This document shows, in pieces, positions 17,010 to 26,667 of a stretch of 64,000 nt of DNA (its first letter is position 1; every line of letters begins with the position of its first letter). Made by a program: the position numbers and the translations under genes. Source of the stretch: Stenotrophomonas maltophilia (GTDB lineage: Bacteria > Pseudomonadota > Gammaproteobacteria > Xanthomonadales > Xanthomonadaceae); the NCBI RefSeq assembly GCF_006974125.1, contig NZ_CP037858.1:2418001-2482000 (forward strand), written 5' to 3'. Under the pieces are notes generated by a model that saw only the letters and a program-made list of their open reading frames with translations, did no database searches and was not told the DNA's origin.

Positions 17010-17777
17010 TCAAGCGATCTGCACCCACGCCGGCGCATGGTCGCTCGGGCGTTCCCAGGTACGCGGCTCGCGGTCGATGCCCGAGGCCACCGCACTGCCC
17101 TTCAGCGCCTCGGAGACCAGGGTCAGGTCGATGCGCAGGCCCAGGTTGCGGCGGAAGCCAGCGGCACGGTAATCCCACCAGCTGAACACACCGGCCTCGT
17201 CGTTGTGCAGGCGGAAGCCATCGTGCAGGCCCAGCTGCAGCAGCTTGTTCAACGCGCCGCGCTCGGCGGTGGAGGTCAGGATGTGGTTTTCGTTCCACAC
17301 CTCCGGGTCGTGCACATCGCGCGCGTCCGGGGCGATGTTGAAGTCGCCCATCACGATCAGCTTCGGGTGGCGCTGCAGCTCTTCGGCGATCCAGGCGTGC
17401 ACCGCCTCGAGCCAGCGCAGCTTGTAGTCGTACTTGTCGGTGCCGATGTCCTGGCCGTTGACCACGTACAGGTTGATCACCCGCAGGTCGCCGAAGGTAC
17501 CGGCGATGACACGCTTCTGCTCGTCCTCGAAGCCGGGAATGCCGATCTGCACGTCCTGCGCCGGCTCACGCGACAGCAGCGCCACGCCGTTGTAGGTCTT
17601 CTGGCCGGCGAACACGCTGCGGTAGCCCGCGGCGATCAGTGCCGAATCGGGGAACTTGTGGTCCTCCAGCTTGGTTTCCTGGATACCGACGATGTCCGGG
17701 CCGAACTCCTTGAGCCACTGCTCCAGGTGCGGCAGGCGGACATTGAGCGAATTGACGTTCCACGAGGCGATCTTCAT
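17010..17777 (-). CDS. xth: Exodeoxyribonuclease III (AP endonuclease)
   Basis: A 255-residue Xth-family AP endonuclease/3'-5' exonuclease of base-excision repair. MKIASWNVNSLNVRLPHL is the usual start, E34 lies in GIQETK, the metal and catalytic residues appear in VMGDFNIAP, and the C-terminal catalytic pair is in SDHAPAWVQI. LRIDLTLVS is the usual strand before it. Length and motif spacing are normal, so the enzyme looks intact. It lies convergent with glsB and is followed upstream by a GTAG palindrome pair that separates it from the aldehyde dehydrogenase gene. Confidence 0.94.
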   Translation of the reverse strand: MKIASWNVNSLNVRLPHLEQWLKEFGPDIVGIQETKLEDHKFPDSALIAAGYRSVFAGQKTYNGVALLSREPAQDVQIGIPGFEDEQKRVIAGTFGDLRVINLYVVNGQDIGTDKYDYKLRWLEAVHAWIAEELQRHPKLIVMGDFNIAPDARDVHDPEVWNENHILTSTAERGALNKLLQLGLHDGFRLHNDEAGVFSWWDYRAAGFRRNLGLRIDLTLVSEALKGSAVASGIDREPRTWERPSDHAPAWVQIA

Positions 17778-17824
17778 GGGGGCATTCTACCCGGGTGGGC
17801 CTTGATGGGCGCCCATATACCCCG

Positions 17825-17885
17825 GTAGACGCCAACCTTGGTTGGCGCCGGCAATCACCCTGTGCCAACCAGGGTTGGCACCTAC
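17825..17885. repeat. GTAG palindrome pair (REPIN-like)
   Basis: GTAG at 17825 with arms CGCCAACC/GGTTGGCG, then an inverted GTGCCAACC/GGTTGGCAC ending CTAC at 17882-17885. It fills most of the 118-bp gap between calB and xth, which are on the same strand. Confidence 0.82.
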
Positions 17886-17895
17886 CGGAACCCGA

Positions 17896-19305
17896 TCACC
17901 GCAGCAGCAGCTTCAACAACCCCGCAATCTTCGAATACGGCGGCCGCAACCGGTCGCTGGCCGCCCAGCGCGACTGCCACAGCACCGGCAGCCGCTTGCT
18001 CATCGCATCGAAGCCGGCGCGCCCGTGGTACGCGCCCATGCCGCTGGCCCCCACGCCGCCGAACGGCAATCCGTCGGCGGCGAAGTGCAGCAGCGTGTCA
18101 TTCACTGTCACCCCGCCGGCCACCACCTGGCCGAGGATGCGCTCCACCGTCGCCGTGTCGTGGCTGAAGGGATACAGCGCCAGCGGGCGGTCGCGGGACA
18201 GCACATCGGCCAGCGCCGCTTCCAGGTCCGGATAGGCCCGCACCGGCAGGATCGGCCCGAAGATCTCCTCGCGCATCAGCTCCAGGTCGTCCGGCGGGTC
18301 CAGCACCACGGTCGGCACCAGCAGGCGTTCACGGTCGGCACGCGCCTCATTCACCTGCGCCAGCGGAATCACCGGCACGCCGCGTTCGCGCGCCTGCGCC
18401 AGGTAGCCCTGCAGGCGCCGGTACTGGCCCTCGTTGATGATGCGCGTGTAATCGCCGGCTTCGCTGAAATCGCCATAGCGCTCGCGCACCTGCTGCTGCA
18501 GCGCCTGTACGAACTCGCGCTGGCGCGCGGTGTCGATCAGCACGTAATCCGGCGCGATGCAGGTCTGCCCGGCGTTGAACCATTTGCCGGTGGCCAGCCG
18601 CGCAGCGGCGGTGTCCAGCGGGAAGTCGCGACAGACAATCGCCGGCGACTTGCCACCCAGTTCCAGCGTGACCGGCACCAGATGCTCGGCGGCGGCCGCC
18701 ATCACCTTGCGGCCCACCGCCGTCGAGCCGGTGAACAGCAGGTGGTCCAGTGGCAGCGAGGATACCGCTGCAGCCACGTCCGCCCCACCCTGCACCACCG
18801 CCACGCGGTCGGGCGGGAACACGCTGGCCAGCAGATCGGCCAGGAATGCGCTGGTGCGCGGCGTGTGCTCAGACGGCTTCAGCAGCACGTGGTTGCCGGC
18901 GGCGATGGCGGTGGCCAACGGCACCAGTGCCAGGGTGACCGGGTAGTTCCAGGGCGAGATCACCCCGACCACACCCAATGGCGTCGGCCGAAGTTGCGCG
19001 CGTGCCGGCCACAGTCGCCAGCCCGCACCCACCCGCTGCGGCTTCGACCAGCGCCGCAGGTGACGGCGCAGGTGGTCGATGGCCGAGAGCACGCTCATGC
19101 CATCGGCCAGTTTCGATTCAACGTGGGCGCGGTGGCCGAAGTCCTCGGCGATGGCCTGGGCCATTTCGTCCAGGCGTGGCTTCAGCGCTTCGCGGAGGCG
19201 GCGCAGGTCGGCTTCGCGCTGGTCGAGCGTGGGCCGCTGCGACTGCCAGGCGCTGCGCAGGGTGTGCAGGATGGCGGGGAGGTCTGCCGGCGTGGTGATG
19301 GTCAT
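17896..19305 (-). CDS. calB: Coniferyl-aldehyde dehydrogenase-type aldehyde dehydrogenase
   Basis: A 469-residue NAD(P)-dependent aldehyde dehydrogenase of the class-3/CalB branch. VGVISPWNYPVTLAL is the N-terminal cofactor site, LELGGKSPAIV holds the general-base glutamate and WFNAGQTCIAPDYV the catalytic cysteine. LPFGGVGASGMGAYHG is the C-terminal signature. The class-3 length without an N-terminal membrane anchor fits coniferyl or long-chain aldehyde oxidation; the natural substrate is not settled by sequence. The open frame extends upstream to 19425 through the 40-bp GGGGTCAGATCC hairpin; ATG 19305 (MTITTPADL) is the sensible start. Confidence 0.85.
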   Translation of the reverse strand: MTITTPADLPAILHTLRSAWQSQRPTLDQREADLRRLREALKPRLDEMAQAIAEDFGHRAHVESKLADGMSVLSAIDHLRRHLRRWSKPQRVGAGWRLWPARAQLRPTPLGVVGVISPWNYPVTLALVPLATAIAAGNHVLLKPSEHTPRTSAFLADLLASVFPPDRVAVVQGGADVAAAVSSLPLDHLLFTGSTAVGRKVMAAAAEHLVPVTLELGGKSPAIVCRDFPLDTAAARLATGKWFNAGQTCIAPDYVLIDTARQREFVQALQQQVRERYGDFSEAGDYTRIINEGQYRRLQGYLAQARERGVPVIPLAQVNEARADRERLLVPTVVLDPPDDLELMREEIFGPILPVRAYPDLEAALADVLSRDRPLALYPFSHDTATVERILGQVVAGGVTVNDTLLHFAADGLPFGGVGASGMGAYHGRAGFDAMSKRLPVLWQSRWAASDRLRPPYSKIAGLLKLLLR

Positions 19306-19350
19306 GGGCCGACTATACGGCGTGCTGCGCAACGCGATGGTCGTCTCGAT

Positions 19351-19390
19351 GGGGTCAGATCCCTTTCGCAAGCGAAAGGGATCTGACCCC
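19351..19390. repeat. Long perfect GGGGTCAGATCC hairpin
   Basis: A perfect 19-bp stem (GGGGTCAGATCCCTTTCGC and its complement) with a 2-nt loop, AA. It lies 46 bp upstream of the calB start on the calB side of the transporter terminator. The same stem opening occurs at 24873-24912 (18-bp stem, one mismatch) and, shortened, at 8290. This is a dispersed hairpin family distinct from the GTAG palindromes. Confidence 0.8.
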
Positions 19391-19400
19391 AAAAACAGGG

Positions 19401-19432
19401 AAACAAAAAAGGCCGCGGTCTGCACCGCGGCC
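19401..19432 (-). terminator. Rho-independent terminator of the MHS transporter gene
   Basis: On the minus strand a 9-bp GC stem (GGCCGCGGT / ACCGCGGCC, loop GCAG) is followed by TTTTTTGTTT. It starts 42 bp after the transporter stop codon and shows the classic stem-plus-U-run form, the clearest terminator in the window besides those at 56381 and 57123. Confidence 0.85.
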
Positions 19433-19473
19433 CCTGAAACCCGGTGGGTGCCGACCGTTGGTCGGCACGCCGG

Positions 19474-21135
19474 CTATTTGGTGATATCCACGTCCTTGGT
19501 CTCGCGCAGGAACAGGCCGCCGATCACCACCGACATCAGCGCGATGATGATGGGGTACCACAGGCCGTAGTACAGGTTGCCGGTACCGGCCACCAGCGCG
19601 AACGAGATTGCCGGCAGGAAGCCACCGAACCAGCCGTTGCCGATGTGGTACGGCAGCGACATCGAGGTGTAGCGGATGCGGGTCGGGAACAGTTCGACCA
19701 GGTAGGCGGCGATCGGGCCGTAGACCATGGTCACGTACAGCACCAGCAGCCACAGCATGAAGATGGTGCCGGCGATGTTGATGCGGGCGCCATCGGCCTT
19801 GGCCGGATAACCGGCGGTGGTCAGGGCGGTCTTCAGTTCCGCACCGAACGCATCGGCCTTGGCCTTGCCGTCTTCCTTGGTCAGGCCAGCGGCTTCATAC
19901 GAGGTGACGCTGGCGCTGCCCACGTTCACCATCGCCAGCGAACCGGCGGCGGCGGGCTGCACGTCGTACGGCACACCGGCCTTGGTCAGCGCGGCGGTGG
20001 CCACGTCGCAGGAGCTGGTGAACTTGCGCAGGCCGACCGGATCGAACTGGAACGAGCAGGTGTTCGGATCGGCCACAACCAGGGCCGGCGAGCTGCTGCG
20101 GGCTTCTTCAATGGCTGGGTTGGCGAAGTGGGTCAGGCCCTTGAAGATCGGGATGTAGGTGACGGCAGCCAGCAGGCAGCCGGCCAGGATGATCTTCTTG
20201 CGGCCGATACGGTCGGACAGCCAGCCGAAGAAGATGAAGAACGGCACGCCCAGCGCCAGCGCGGCGGCGATCAGCAGGTAGGAGGTGGTGGCATCGACCT
20301 TCAGCATGCTGCTGAGGAAGAACAGCGCGTAAAACTGGCCGCCGTACCAGACCACGGCCTGGCCGGCCGCAGCGCCGAGCAGGACCAGCAGCATCAGCTT
20401 CAGGTTGCCGCCCTTCAGGCTGTCGCGGAACGGGGTCTTGGAACCCTTGCCTTCCGACTTCATCTGCTGGAACAGCGGCGATTCGCTCAGCTGCAGGCGG
20501 ATCCACACCGAGATGCCCAGCAGCAGGATCGAGACCAGGAACGGGATGCGCCAGCCCCAGGCTTCAAAGGCTTCATTGCCCAGGAAGTAGCGGCAGGCCA
20601 GGATGATCAGCAGCGACATGAACAGGCCGAGCGTAGCGGTGCACTGGATGAAACTGGTGTACAGGCCACGCTTGTCGTCCGGCGCGTGCTCGGCCACGTA
20701 GGTAGCGGCACCGCCGTACTCGCCGCCCATCGCCAGGCCCTGGGCCAGGCGCAGGATGATCAGGATCACCGGTGCGGCGAAACCGATCGATGCGTAGTTG
20801 GGCAGCACGCCGACCAGGAAGGTCGAGATGCCCATGATCAGGATGGTGACCAGGAAGGTGTACTTGCGGCCGATGCGGTCGCCGAGGCTGCCGAAGAAGG
20901 CCGCGCCGAACGGACGCACGAAGAAGCCGGCGGCAAACGCCAGCAGGGCGAAGATCATGCCCGTGGTTTCGTTGACGCCACTGAAGAACTGCTTGGCGAT
21001 GATGGCGGCGAGCGAGCCGTACAGGAAGAAGTCATACCACTCGAACACCGTGCCGAGGCTCGAGGCGAAAATGACTTTCTTGTGGCCCTGGGTCAGGGTG
21101 CCCGCTTTGTGTGCGGTGCTGGGTGTGCTGGACAT
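19474..21135 (-). CDS. MHS-family MFS transporter with a large extracytoplasmic insert
   Basis: A 553-residue metabolite:H+ symporter of the MFS (KgtP/ShiA/ProP relatives). GTVFEWYDFFLYGSLA at TM1, FGSLGDRIGRKYTF in loop 2-3 and GGEYGGAATYVAEHAP are MHS signatures. Between about residues 340 and 450 an extra segment of about 100 residues, with Cys in DPNTCSFQF and TSSCDV, interrupts the second half before INIAGTIFMLWLL; ordinary MHS proteins are about 430 residues. The likely substrate is an organic acid, because the gene follows a DcaP-type porin and diverges from acs. It starts 17 bp after a triple GTAG array. Confidence 0.82.
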   Translation of the reverse strand: MSSTPSTAHKAGTLTQGHKKVIFASSLGTVFEWYDFFLYGSLAAIIAKQFFSGVNETTGMIFALLAFAAGFFVRPFGAAFFGSLGDRIGRKYTFLVTILIMGISTFLVGVLPNYASIGFAAPVILIILRLAQGLAMGGEYGGAATYVAEHAPDDKRGLYTSFIQCTATLGLFMSLLIILACRYFLGNEAFEAWGWRIPFLVSILLLGISVWIRLQLSESPLFQQMKSEGKGSKTPFRDSLKGGNLKLMLLVLLGAAAGQAVVWYGGQFYALFFLSSMLKVDATTSYLLIAAALALGVPFFIFFGWLSDRIGRKKIILAGCLLAAVTYIPIFKGLTHFANPAIEEARSSSPALVVADPNTCSFQFDPVGLRKFTSSCDVATAALTKAGVPYDVQPAAAGSLAMVNVGSASVTSYEAAGLTKEDGKAKADAFGAELKTALTTAGYPAKADGARINIAGTIFMLWLLVLYVTMVYGPIAAYLVELFPTRIRYTSMSLPYHIGNGWFGGFLPAISFALVAGTGNLYYGLWYPIIIALMSVVIGGLFLRETKDVDITK

Positions 21136-21151
21136 GGGACGTTTTCCCTCT

Positions 21152-21241
21152 GTAGGTGCCGACCTGGGTCGGCACTCAATCCGGTAGACACCGACCGTTG
21201 GTCGGTACTCAATTCGGTAGGTGCCGGCCGCTGGCCGGCAC
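21152..21241. repeat. Three tandem GTAG palindromes between porin and transporter genes
   Basis: Three GTAG-headed palindromes in the same orientation at 21152, 21184 and 21217, with a period of about 32-33 bp. The stems differ (GTGCCGACC.., ACACCGACC.., GTGCCGGCC..), while the spacer ACTCAATCC/ACTCAATTC is nearly the same. The array fills the 110-bp gap between the porin stop and the transporter start in a likely operon. A transcript would carry three hairpins there, which could shape the mRNA ratio of the two genes. Confidence 0.85.
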
Positions 21242-21245
21242 GCTC

Positions 21246-22673
21246 TTAGAAGCTGTACTTGGTGGTGAACTGCAACCGGGTGATGTCACCCTTGTTTCCG
21301 TTCTCCACTTCGCGACGGCCGTACATCAGCTCGGCGCCGATATCGACCTTGGGCAACGGCGAGTAGAAGATGTTGCCGCGGATGCTCTGCACGCTCTTGG
21401 TCACCAGCGGGCCGAGGATGCTGTCGTTGTCGTAGTCGCTGCGCGCGTAGATCAGGTTGGTGCGCAGCTTCGACGAGAACGCATGCCGCCAGCCCACGTA
21501 GCCGGCAAGCACGCCGGTCGGGTTGAGCTCGTCGCGGGCCACGTCGTAGGCACTGTCGGCGGTGATGCCCAGGCCGATGTAGCGGGCGATGCCTTCGCCA
21601 CCGGTCAGCTGGTAGTGCAGCGAATCGCTGTCACCCATCACCCACTTGCCGCCCAGGGTCAGGCCGCCGGCCACCTTGTCGGCCTTGGCGCCGGTGGCCT
21701 GGTTGTCGACCTTCAGCTGACGGACGATACCGCCGACACCGAAGGTGCCCCAGTCGCCCTTCCAGCCATAGCGCATGGTCAGATCGGGCAGGCTGCCACG
21801 GTCGGAGTTGGCGCTGGCGTTGGTCCATGCCCCGGTGACCGGGTTGCGGGTACCGGTGAGGGTGGTGGTTTCCGGGTTTTCCAGCGCGACGCTGAAGCCG
21901 CCCTGGGTGTAGCGCACCTGGGCCTGGCGCACGAAGATCACGCCGTCGGTGGGGCCGACGAAGTCGACCGCTTCGGGCAGTGCGGCCGCGTCCATGAAGT
22001 TGGACCAGGTCTGGCCGGCCATCCAGTTGTTCCAGTACATGTAGGCGTGGCGCAGGGTCACACCGTAGGTATTGGTGGCGGTCTGGTTGCCCAGCGAGTT
22101 GCCGAAGAAGTCCATCTCGAAGAACGCACCGGCCTTGTTGCCCGATTCGCTCACGTTGTCGATGCCCAGGTTGAAGCGCGAGAACTTGGCGTGGGCATTG
22201 AAGTCGGTGCCCGAACGCTTGCCGCTGCCGCCGGCGCCTTCCACCGGGGTCTGGCCCGGCAGGTACAGCGAGCGGCCGGTGGCGTCGTCGGCCAGCTGGC
22301 CGTCACTGGTCTGGGTGGCGAGGAAGTCGGCCTTGATGAAGCCGCCGATCTTGACTGTGGTGCCCGGCGCCGCGCCCGGGGTGATGGTGGTGACCTGGAT
22401 CGGCTGCTTGCCGGCCGGCACCGAGGCGACCGACTTCTGCTCGGCCTGCACGGTGCGGACTTCGGTCACTGCCTGCTGGGTCTGGCTGATCTGGGTCTGT
22501 TGTTGCTGCTGCGAAGACAGCAGCAGCTGGACCTGGCGTTCCAGTTCGGCAACGCGTGCTTCCAGCGCCTTCTCTTTGGCGGTCTCTGCGAACGCCATGC
22601 CCGGTGCGACCAGGGCGACCAACAGGCAGGCCGCCAAAGGTGTGCGCACGGCTTTCAACGTACGGTGGCTCAT
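21246..22673 (-). CDS. DcaP-type trimeric outer-membrane porin
   Basis: A 475-residue outer-membrane channel of the DcaP family. A signal peptide (ACLLVALVAPGMAFA) is followed by a heptad-rich coiled coil, KALEARVAELERQVQLLL, and a Gln-rich run near residues 45-70. Then comes the beta-barrel, starting VKIGGFIKADFLATQ and ending in the outer-membrane terminal motif RLQFTTKYSF. DcaP channels in Acinetobacter take up dicarboxylates; the substrate here is inferred from the downstream MHS transporter. ATG 22673 is preceded by GGGAGAGAGGGC. It diverges from acs across a 245-bp regulatory gap. Confidence 0.83.
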   Translation of the reverse strand: MSHRTLKAVRTPLAACLLVALVAPGMAFAETAKEKALEARVAELERQVQLLLSSQQQQQTQISQTQQAVTEVRTVQAEQKSVASVPAGKQPIQVTTITPGAAPGTTVKIGGFIKADFLATQTSDGQLADDATGRSLYLPGQTPVEGAGGSGKRSGTDFNAHAKFSRFNLGIDNVSESGNKAGAFFEMDFFGNSLGNQTATNTYGVTLRHAYMYWNNWMAGQTWSNFMDAAALPEAVDFVGPTDGVIFVRQAQVRYTQGGFSVALENPETTTLTGTRNPVTGAWTNASANSDRGSLPDLTMRYGWKGDWGTFGVGGIVRQLKVDNQATGAKADKVAGGLTLGGKWVMGDSDSLHYQLTGGEGIARYIGLGITADSAYDVARDELNPTGVLAGYVGWRHAFSSKLRTNLIYARSDYDNDSILGPLVTKSVQSIRGNIFYSPLPKVDIGAELMYGRREVENGNKGDITRLQFTTKYSF

Positions 22674-22768
22674 GTTGCCCTCTCTCCCAAGTGGCAAGGT
22701 GATGCCGCGCGTGGGGCACGGTCGAGCCGAGACTGCGGGGCGATTATGTATAGCGGCTATTCGCCATT

Positions 22769-22805
22769 GGTCGAACCCGGCCCTGCAGGGCGCTCACTTT
22801 CGACC
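22769..22805. promoter_or_regulatory. Candidate operator in the acs-porin divergent gap
   Basis: A 7-bp inverted repeat GGTCGAA (22769-22775) and TTCGACC (22799-22805) is separated by 23 bp, in the gap between divergent acs and the DcaP porin gene. The 245-bp gap shows no gene. A CrbR-type LuxR-family regulator is encoded just beyond acs, so it is the first candidate to bind here. This is an inference from symmetry and position; I cannot place promoter elements with confidence. Confidence 0.4.
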
Positions 22806-22918
22806 ATGGTCTAACCAAGGTGGTGACGCGACCGGGGGTGGATGGGGCAAACTGAGGGGGATCGGTCGCCGCAATGCTGCGACCGCACACACAAAGTCAA
22901 CGTGCAAGTGAGGGTGCC

Positions 22919-24862
<1,944 letters not shown>

Positions 24863-24872
24863 CGTACGACCC

Positions 24873-24912
24873 GGGGTCGGATCCCTTTCCGCAAGGAAAG
24901 GGCTCCGACCCC
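24873..24912. repeat. GGGGTCGGATCC hairpin between acs and crbR
   Basis: An 18-bp stem GGGGTCGGATCCCTTTCC with one mismatch and a GCAA tetraloop. It occupies over half of the 79-bp gap between acs and crbR and belongs to the family of the 19351 hairpin. There is no T-tract after it, so partial attenuation or processing between acs and crbR is possible but not shown. Confidence 0.78.
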
Positions 24913-24941
24913 ATCTGCTTTCCCCACGGTTCCCCCCGACC

Positions 24942-25607
24942 ATGACCACCCTCCTGATTGCCGATGACCACCCGCTGTTCCGCGAAGCCCTGCGCGGCGC
25001 CGTGCAGCGGGTCATCCCCGGCGTGCAGCTGTTCGAGGCCGACAGCGTGGAAGCGCTGTACGCGCTGGCCGATCAGCACAACGACGCCGACCTGGTCCTG
25101 ATGGACCTCAACATGCCTGGCGCACAGGGTTTCAACGCGCTGGTGCACATGCGCTCGCTGCACCCGCACCTGCCGGTGGTGGTGGTGTCCGCGCGCGAAG
25201 AAGCCACGGTGATGCGCCGCGCGCTCGACCACGGCGCGCTGGGCTTCATTCCGAAGTCTGCGGATTCGGACACCATCGGCCATGCACTGGGCACCATCCT
25301 CGATGGCGAGACCTGGGCACCGCCGGAAGCGCACAACGTGCCGCCCACCGGCAGCGAAGAACGCGAAGTCGGCCAGCGACTGCGTGAGCTGACCCCGCAG
25401 CAGTTCCGCGTGCTGCAGATGCTGGGCGCAGGCCGCTTGAACAAGCAGATCGCCTACGACCTCAACGTTTCCGAAGCGACGATCAAGGCCCATGTCACCG
25501 CCATCCTGCGCAAGCTGGGTGTGACCAACCGCACCCAGGCCGTGCTGATGGCCGGCAAGCTGGCCATCGACGACGACGCCATCGTGCTGCCGCCGGAAGA
25601 AGACTGA
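24942..25607 (+). CDS. crbR: LuxR-family response regulator, CrbR-like
   Basis: A 221-residue NarL/FixJ-type response regulator. The receiver (about residues 1-125) has the acidic pair in LLIADDHPLF, the phosphoacceptor in LVLMDLNMPG, and FIPKSADSD with the conserved lysine. The LuxR HTH (about 145-205) reads GRLNKQIAYDLNVSEATIKA. ATG 24942 is the start; a longer frame reading out of the acs 3' end through the hairpin is an artefact. Position after acs and beside a symporter-kinase fusion matches CrbR/ErdR, which activates acs in Vibrio and Pseudomonas. The gene name rests on this context plus family. Confidence 0.85.
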   Translation: MTTLLIADDHPLFREALRGAVQRVIPGVQLFEADSVEALYALADQHNDADLVLMDLNMPGAQGFNALVHMRSLHPHLPVVVVSAREEATVMRRALDHGALGFIPKSADSDTIGHALGTILDGETWAPPEAHNVPPTGSEEREVGQRLRELTPQQFRVLQMLGAGRLNKQIAYDLNVSEATIKAHVTAILRKLGVTNRTQAVLMAGKLAIDDDAIVLPPEED

Positions 25608-25609
25608 GG

Positions 25610-25760
25610 GTAGTGCCGGCCGCTGGCCGGCAATCCCCCTGAAACGTGCGACATCATCTGAAACCACACTGGTAGGTGCCACGCTTGCTTGGCACGCTGC
25701 CCTGCCGGCCAGCGGCCGGCACTACCGCATCCCCGGTGGGTGCCAAGCTTGCTTGGCACG
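25610..25760. repeat. Cluster of GTAG palindromes before mntP
   Basis: A single GTAG element (25610-25632) starts 3 bp after the crbR stop. It is followed by a pair at 25672-25725 (arms GTGCCACGC..., then TGCCGGCC..GGCCGGCA-CTAC) and a further GGTGCCAAGC/GCTTGGCAC stem at 25736-25760. This is the first part of the 434-bp gap between crbR and mntP; the second part holds the riboswitch. Confidence 0.8.
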
Positions 25761-25857
25761 CCTTTGCTTCGCCCTGTTATAGCCATCGCTATACAAACCA
25801 GCCCTGCCTGCGCGTTTCGCTGGAAATGCGCCACGCGCGAATCGCGGTGCTAAGCTT

Positions 25858-25970
25858 CGCGTCCCCTTGGGGAGTAGCCGGATTCCTTCGCAGGAATCGT
25901 CCACGTCAACATACTCGGCCAGTGCGCCGTGGCGTGGACAACCATGATGGTTGGCGAGACCAGCGGCCCG
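25858..25970 (+). ncRNA. yybP-ykoY manganese riboswitch upstream of mntP
   Basis: The yybP-ykoY class of Mn2+-sensing RNA is recognisable by its two conserved loop regions. GGGGAGTAGCC is at 25869-25879 and GTCAACATACTCGG at 25905-25918, with a closing GGCGAGACC at 25953-25961. Between them are a hairpin GATTCC/GGAATC (25881-25898) and a helix GTCCACG/CGTGGAC (25899-25939). The aptamer lies about 80 nt upstream of mntP, leaving room for an expression platform in GC-rich sequence. Family knowledge says Mn2+ binding turns on the downstream exporter; this matches mntP regulation in E. coli. Boundaries are approximate. Confidence 0.9.
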
Positions 25971-26041
25971 CGCGCGCAACGTCAGGTTGGGCGCGAGCGC
26001 AGGCCGTGCGTCCGTCCCAGCCCGACCTTCAGCAGCCGCCC

Positions 26042-26617
26042 ATGTCCCCCATTTCGATCCTCCTGATCGGCTTTGCCATGTCCACCGATGCCTTCGCCGC
26101 GGCGATCGGCAAGGGTGCGGCCATGCGCAAGCCGGTGTTCCGCGATGCACTGCGTGCCGGCATCATCTTCGGCGTCATCGAGGCGATCACGCCCATCATC
26201 GGCTGGCTGCTCGGCCGTGCCGCCCTGCAGTACGTCGAAGCCTTCGATCACTGGATCGCCTTCGGCCTGCTCGGCGCGCTGGGCATCCACATGATCTACA
26301 ACGGCCTGCGCCCGGACAGCGACGAGGCAGATGAAGATCCTTCGCAGCATCACGGCTTCTGGAAGCTGGCGCTGACCGGCTTCGCCACCAGCATCGACGC
26401 GATGGCGGTGGGCATCGGCCTGGCCTTCATGGACGTGCATATCGGCGTGATGGCCGCGGTCATCGGCCTGTGCACGCTGACCATGGTCACCGCCGGCATC
26501 ATGCTCGGCCGCGTGCTGGGCAGCATGGTCGGCAAGCGTGCCGAGATCATCGGCGGCGTGATCCTGGTGATCATCGGTGCGACGATCCTGTACGAACACC
26601 TGCACGGCGTGGGGTAA
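26042..26617 (+). CDS. mntP: Manganese exporter MntP
   Basis: A 191-residue inner-membrane Mn2+ efflux protein with six transmembrane helices in two inverted repeats. Each half has the ATS/STDA-type motif: [13 protein letters not shown] near residues 13-25 and [17 protein letters not shown] near 115-131, where the aspartates bind metal. The length is normal. It is preceded by a yybP-ykoY riboswitch, the typical control of this gene. It sits between crbR and crbS but on the strand opposite to crbS and is unlikely to share their function. Confidence 0.93.
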   Translation: MSPISILLIGFAMSTDAFAAAIGKGAAMRKPVFRDALRAGIIFGVIEAITPIIGWLLGRAALQYVEAFDHWIAFGLLGALGIHMIYNGLRPDSDEADEDPSQHHGFWKLALTGFATSIDAMAVGIGLAFMDVHIGVMAAVIGLCTLTMVTAGIMLGRVLGSMVGKRAEIIGGVILVIIGATILYEHLHGVG

Positions 26618-26644
26618 CGCGTCGAGAGCGAGCGATTGCGTGGT

Positions 26645-26667
26645 TGCCGGCCAGCGGCCGGCACTAC
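26645..26667. repeat. GTAG palindrome supplying the crbS stop codon
   Basis: On the minus strand the sequence reads GTAG followed by TGCCGGCC..GGCCGGCA. The TAG of GTAG (26666-26664) is the stop codon of crbS, so the repeat overlaps the end of the coding sequence. It lies 28 bp after the convergent mntP stop. Confidence 0.85.

Noticed and set aside
22692..22706. Possible sigma54 promoter TGGCAAGGTGATGCC near the porin gene
   Set aside because: The GG-to-GC spacing is one base short of the consensus and the sequence is off at other positions.
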